IMG/VR virus record: IMGVR_UViG_3300049491_000300
Coordinates: 1 to 20,715 of that record
Source of the DNA: a virus
Direction: 5' to 3' (one strand)
Length of the DNA stretch: 20,715 bases
The notes beneath the pieces are model-generated. The model was not told the DNA's origin, did no database searches, and was given only the letters and a program-made list of their open reading frames with translations. The translations under genes and the position numbers were made by a program. Shown one piece after another: positions 20,241 through 20,715 of this stretch (positions within the stretch are counted from its first letter, which is position 1; each line of letters starts with the position of its first letter).

Positions 20241-20522
20241 ATGAAGACTTATATCATCACCGAAGCCGATGGATCGCTAAGGCAAGTGCGCTCGCCGATT
20301 CATCCTTGCGATGAACCCTTGCCCGGTCATGAACCGCTTTACGCGGGTGATCGCCGCAATGTGATTGACGTTGAAGCCGATCCCGACAATCCGGCATGGT
20401 TGCGGTATCGCGGGGCGATCAGCGATGAAACGTATGATCGATTGAAGGCGAGCGGCAAAGTTACCGTGAAGAACGGGATCGTTGCGATTGCAGATCAGCC
20501 GAAAAAGGCAAAGCGTAAATGA
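20241..20522 (+). CDS. Small protein of unknown function downstream of the fibre
   Basis: This 93-residue gene begins 11 bases after the fibre stop, with AGGG about 10 bases upstream of the ATG. It reads MKTYIITEADGSLRQVRSPI, has a Pro-rich centre (CDEPLPGHEPLYAGDRRN), a helix ISDETYDRLKASGK, and a basic Lys-rich tail (PKKAKRK). Small proteins of this kind often follow fibre genes and may be fibre-assembly helpers, but nothing here shows that. It contains one of the three GANTC sites in the window (20297-20301). It is ATGA-coupled to the next gene. Confidence 0.68.
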   Translation: MKTYIITEADGSLRQVRSPIHPCDEPLPGHEPLYAGDRRNVIDVEADPDNPAWLRYRGAISDETYDRLKASGKVTVKNGIVAIADQPKKAKRK

Positions 20523-20715
20523 CAATCGATCCAATCGTTTTCGATGATCCCAAAACCCGCAAGTTGTCCGACTTGCCGGGGGAAACCATTGAAACGACCG
20601 ATCCGATTGTTTACTATTTGAGCGGCGTAAAACGTCTTTCAACGACCGGTCTTGATTTGGACGATGAAGGCATTGATCAAATCGTTGTTGAAACGATTGA
20701 CGATGTTTCGAAGGT
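20519..20715 (+). CDS. N-terminal part of an unknown protein (3' truncated)
   Basis: ATG 20519-20521 overlaps the TGA of the preceding gene (ATGA), and the frame is open to the window end (65 complete codons). It reads MTIDPIVFDDPKTRKLSDLP, then ETIETTDPIVYYLSGVKRL, followed by an acidic segment DLDDEGIDQIVVETIDDVSK. No family was recognised. Coupling and position suggest it belongs with the fibre-associated genes. Confidence 0.62.
   Translation, partial: MTIDPIVFDDPKTRKLSDLPGETIETTDPIVYYLSGVKRLSTTGLDLDDEGIDQIVVETIDDVSK

Noticed and set aside
1-20715. CRISPR arrays, tRNA genes, insertion sequences, attachment sites
   Set aside because: No regularly spaced repeats, cloverleaf-like sequences, transposase or integrase motifs were found on either strand.

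Overview
This window is part of the late structural region of a tailed phage or prophage with siphovirus architecture. From protein style, roughly 55-57 % GC and an almost complete absence of GANTC sites (the CcrM methylation target of Alphaproteobacteria), the host is probably an alphaproteobacterium, perhaps a sphingomonad or caulobacter. The genus cannot be fixed from the sequence alone. I see no tRNA, rRNA, CRISPR array, integrase, transposase or attachment site.

The + strand carries the virion genes in order: the C-terminal end of a probable scaffold-type protein (1-203); a P22-like major coat protein (1173-2420); a small protein with a leader-like N-terminus (2536-3021); a DnaT-like head-tail adaptor (3104-3604); a neck protein (4225-4584); a Mu-F/SPP1-gp7-like minor head protein (4588-5610); an HK97-gp10-like tail-completion protein (8273-8725); a tail terminator (8725-9135); the tail tube protein (9153-9683); a tail-assembly chaperone with a T TTT TTC -1 frameshift site making a G-GT type fusion (9765-10202 / 9765-10576); a tape measure protein (10582-13527); two distal tail proteins (13524-14866); a DUF6950/NlpC-P60-like protein (14863-15279); a gpJ-like tail-tip protein with an Fn3 domain (15272-17467); a large fibre with a lectin-like domain and a degenerate SGNH-esterase-like domain (17483-20230); and two small genes at the end.

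Three blocks on the opposite strand interrupt this order. Block 1 (32-920) holds four tiny coupled genes, one of them apparently frameshifted at a long hairpin. Block 2 (3673-4134) is a single gene between two convergent/divergent boundaries. Block 3 (5593-8200) has four overlapping genes, headed by a MoxR/CbbQ-type AAA+ ATPase and a partner with a possible degenerate vWA-like fold. Blocks 1 and 2 are separated from the next + strand gene by divergent TTGAC-N17 promoter-like pairs; block 3 has a weaker one. + strand transcription that passes through a block would be antisense to it.

The strongest items for follow-up are the near-total GANTC depletion, visible also in the choice of Ser codons; the MoxR ATPase pair buried antisense in a morphogenesis operon; the frameshifted small gene with its 39-nt hairpin; a shared hydrophobic N-terminal leader on three otherwise unrelated proteins; and the esterase-like fibre.
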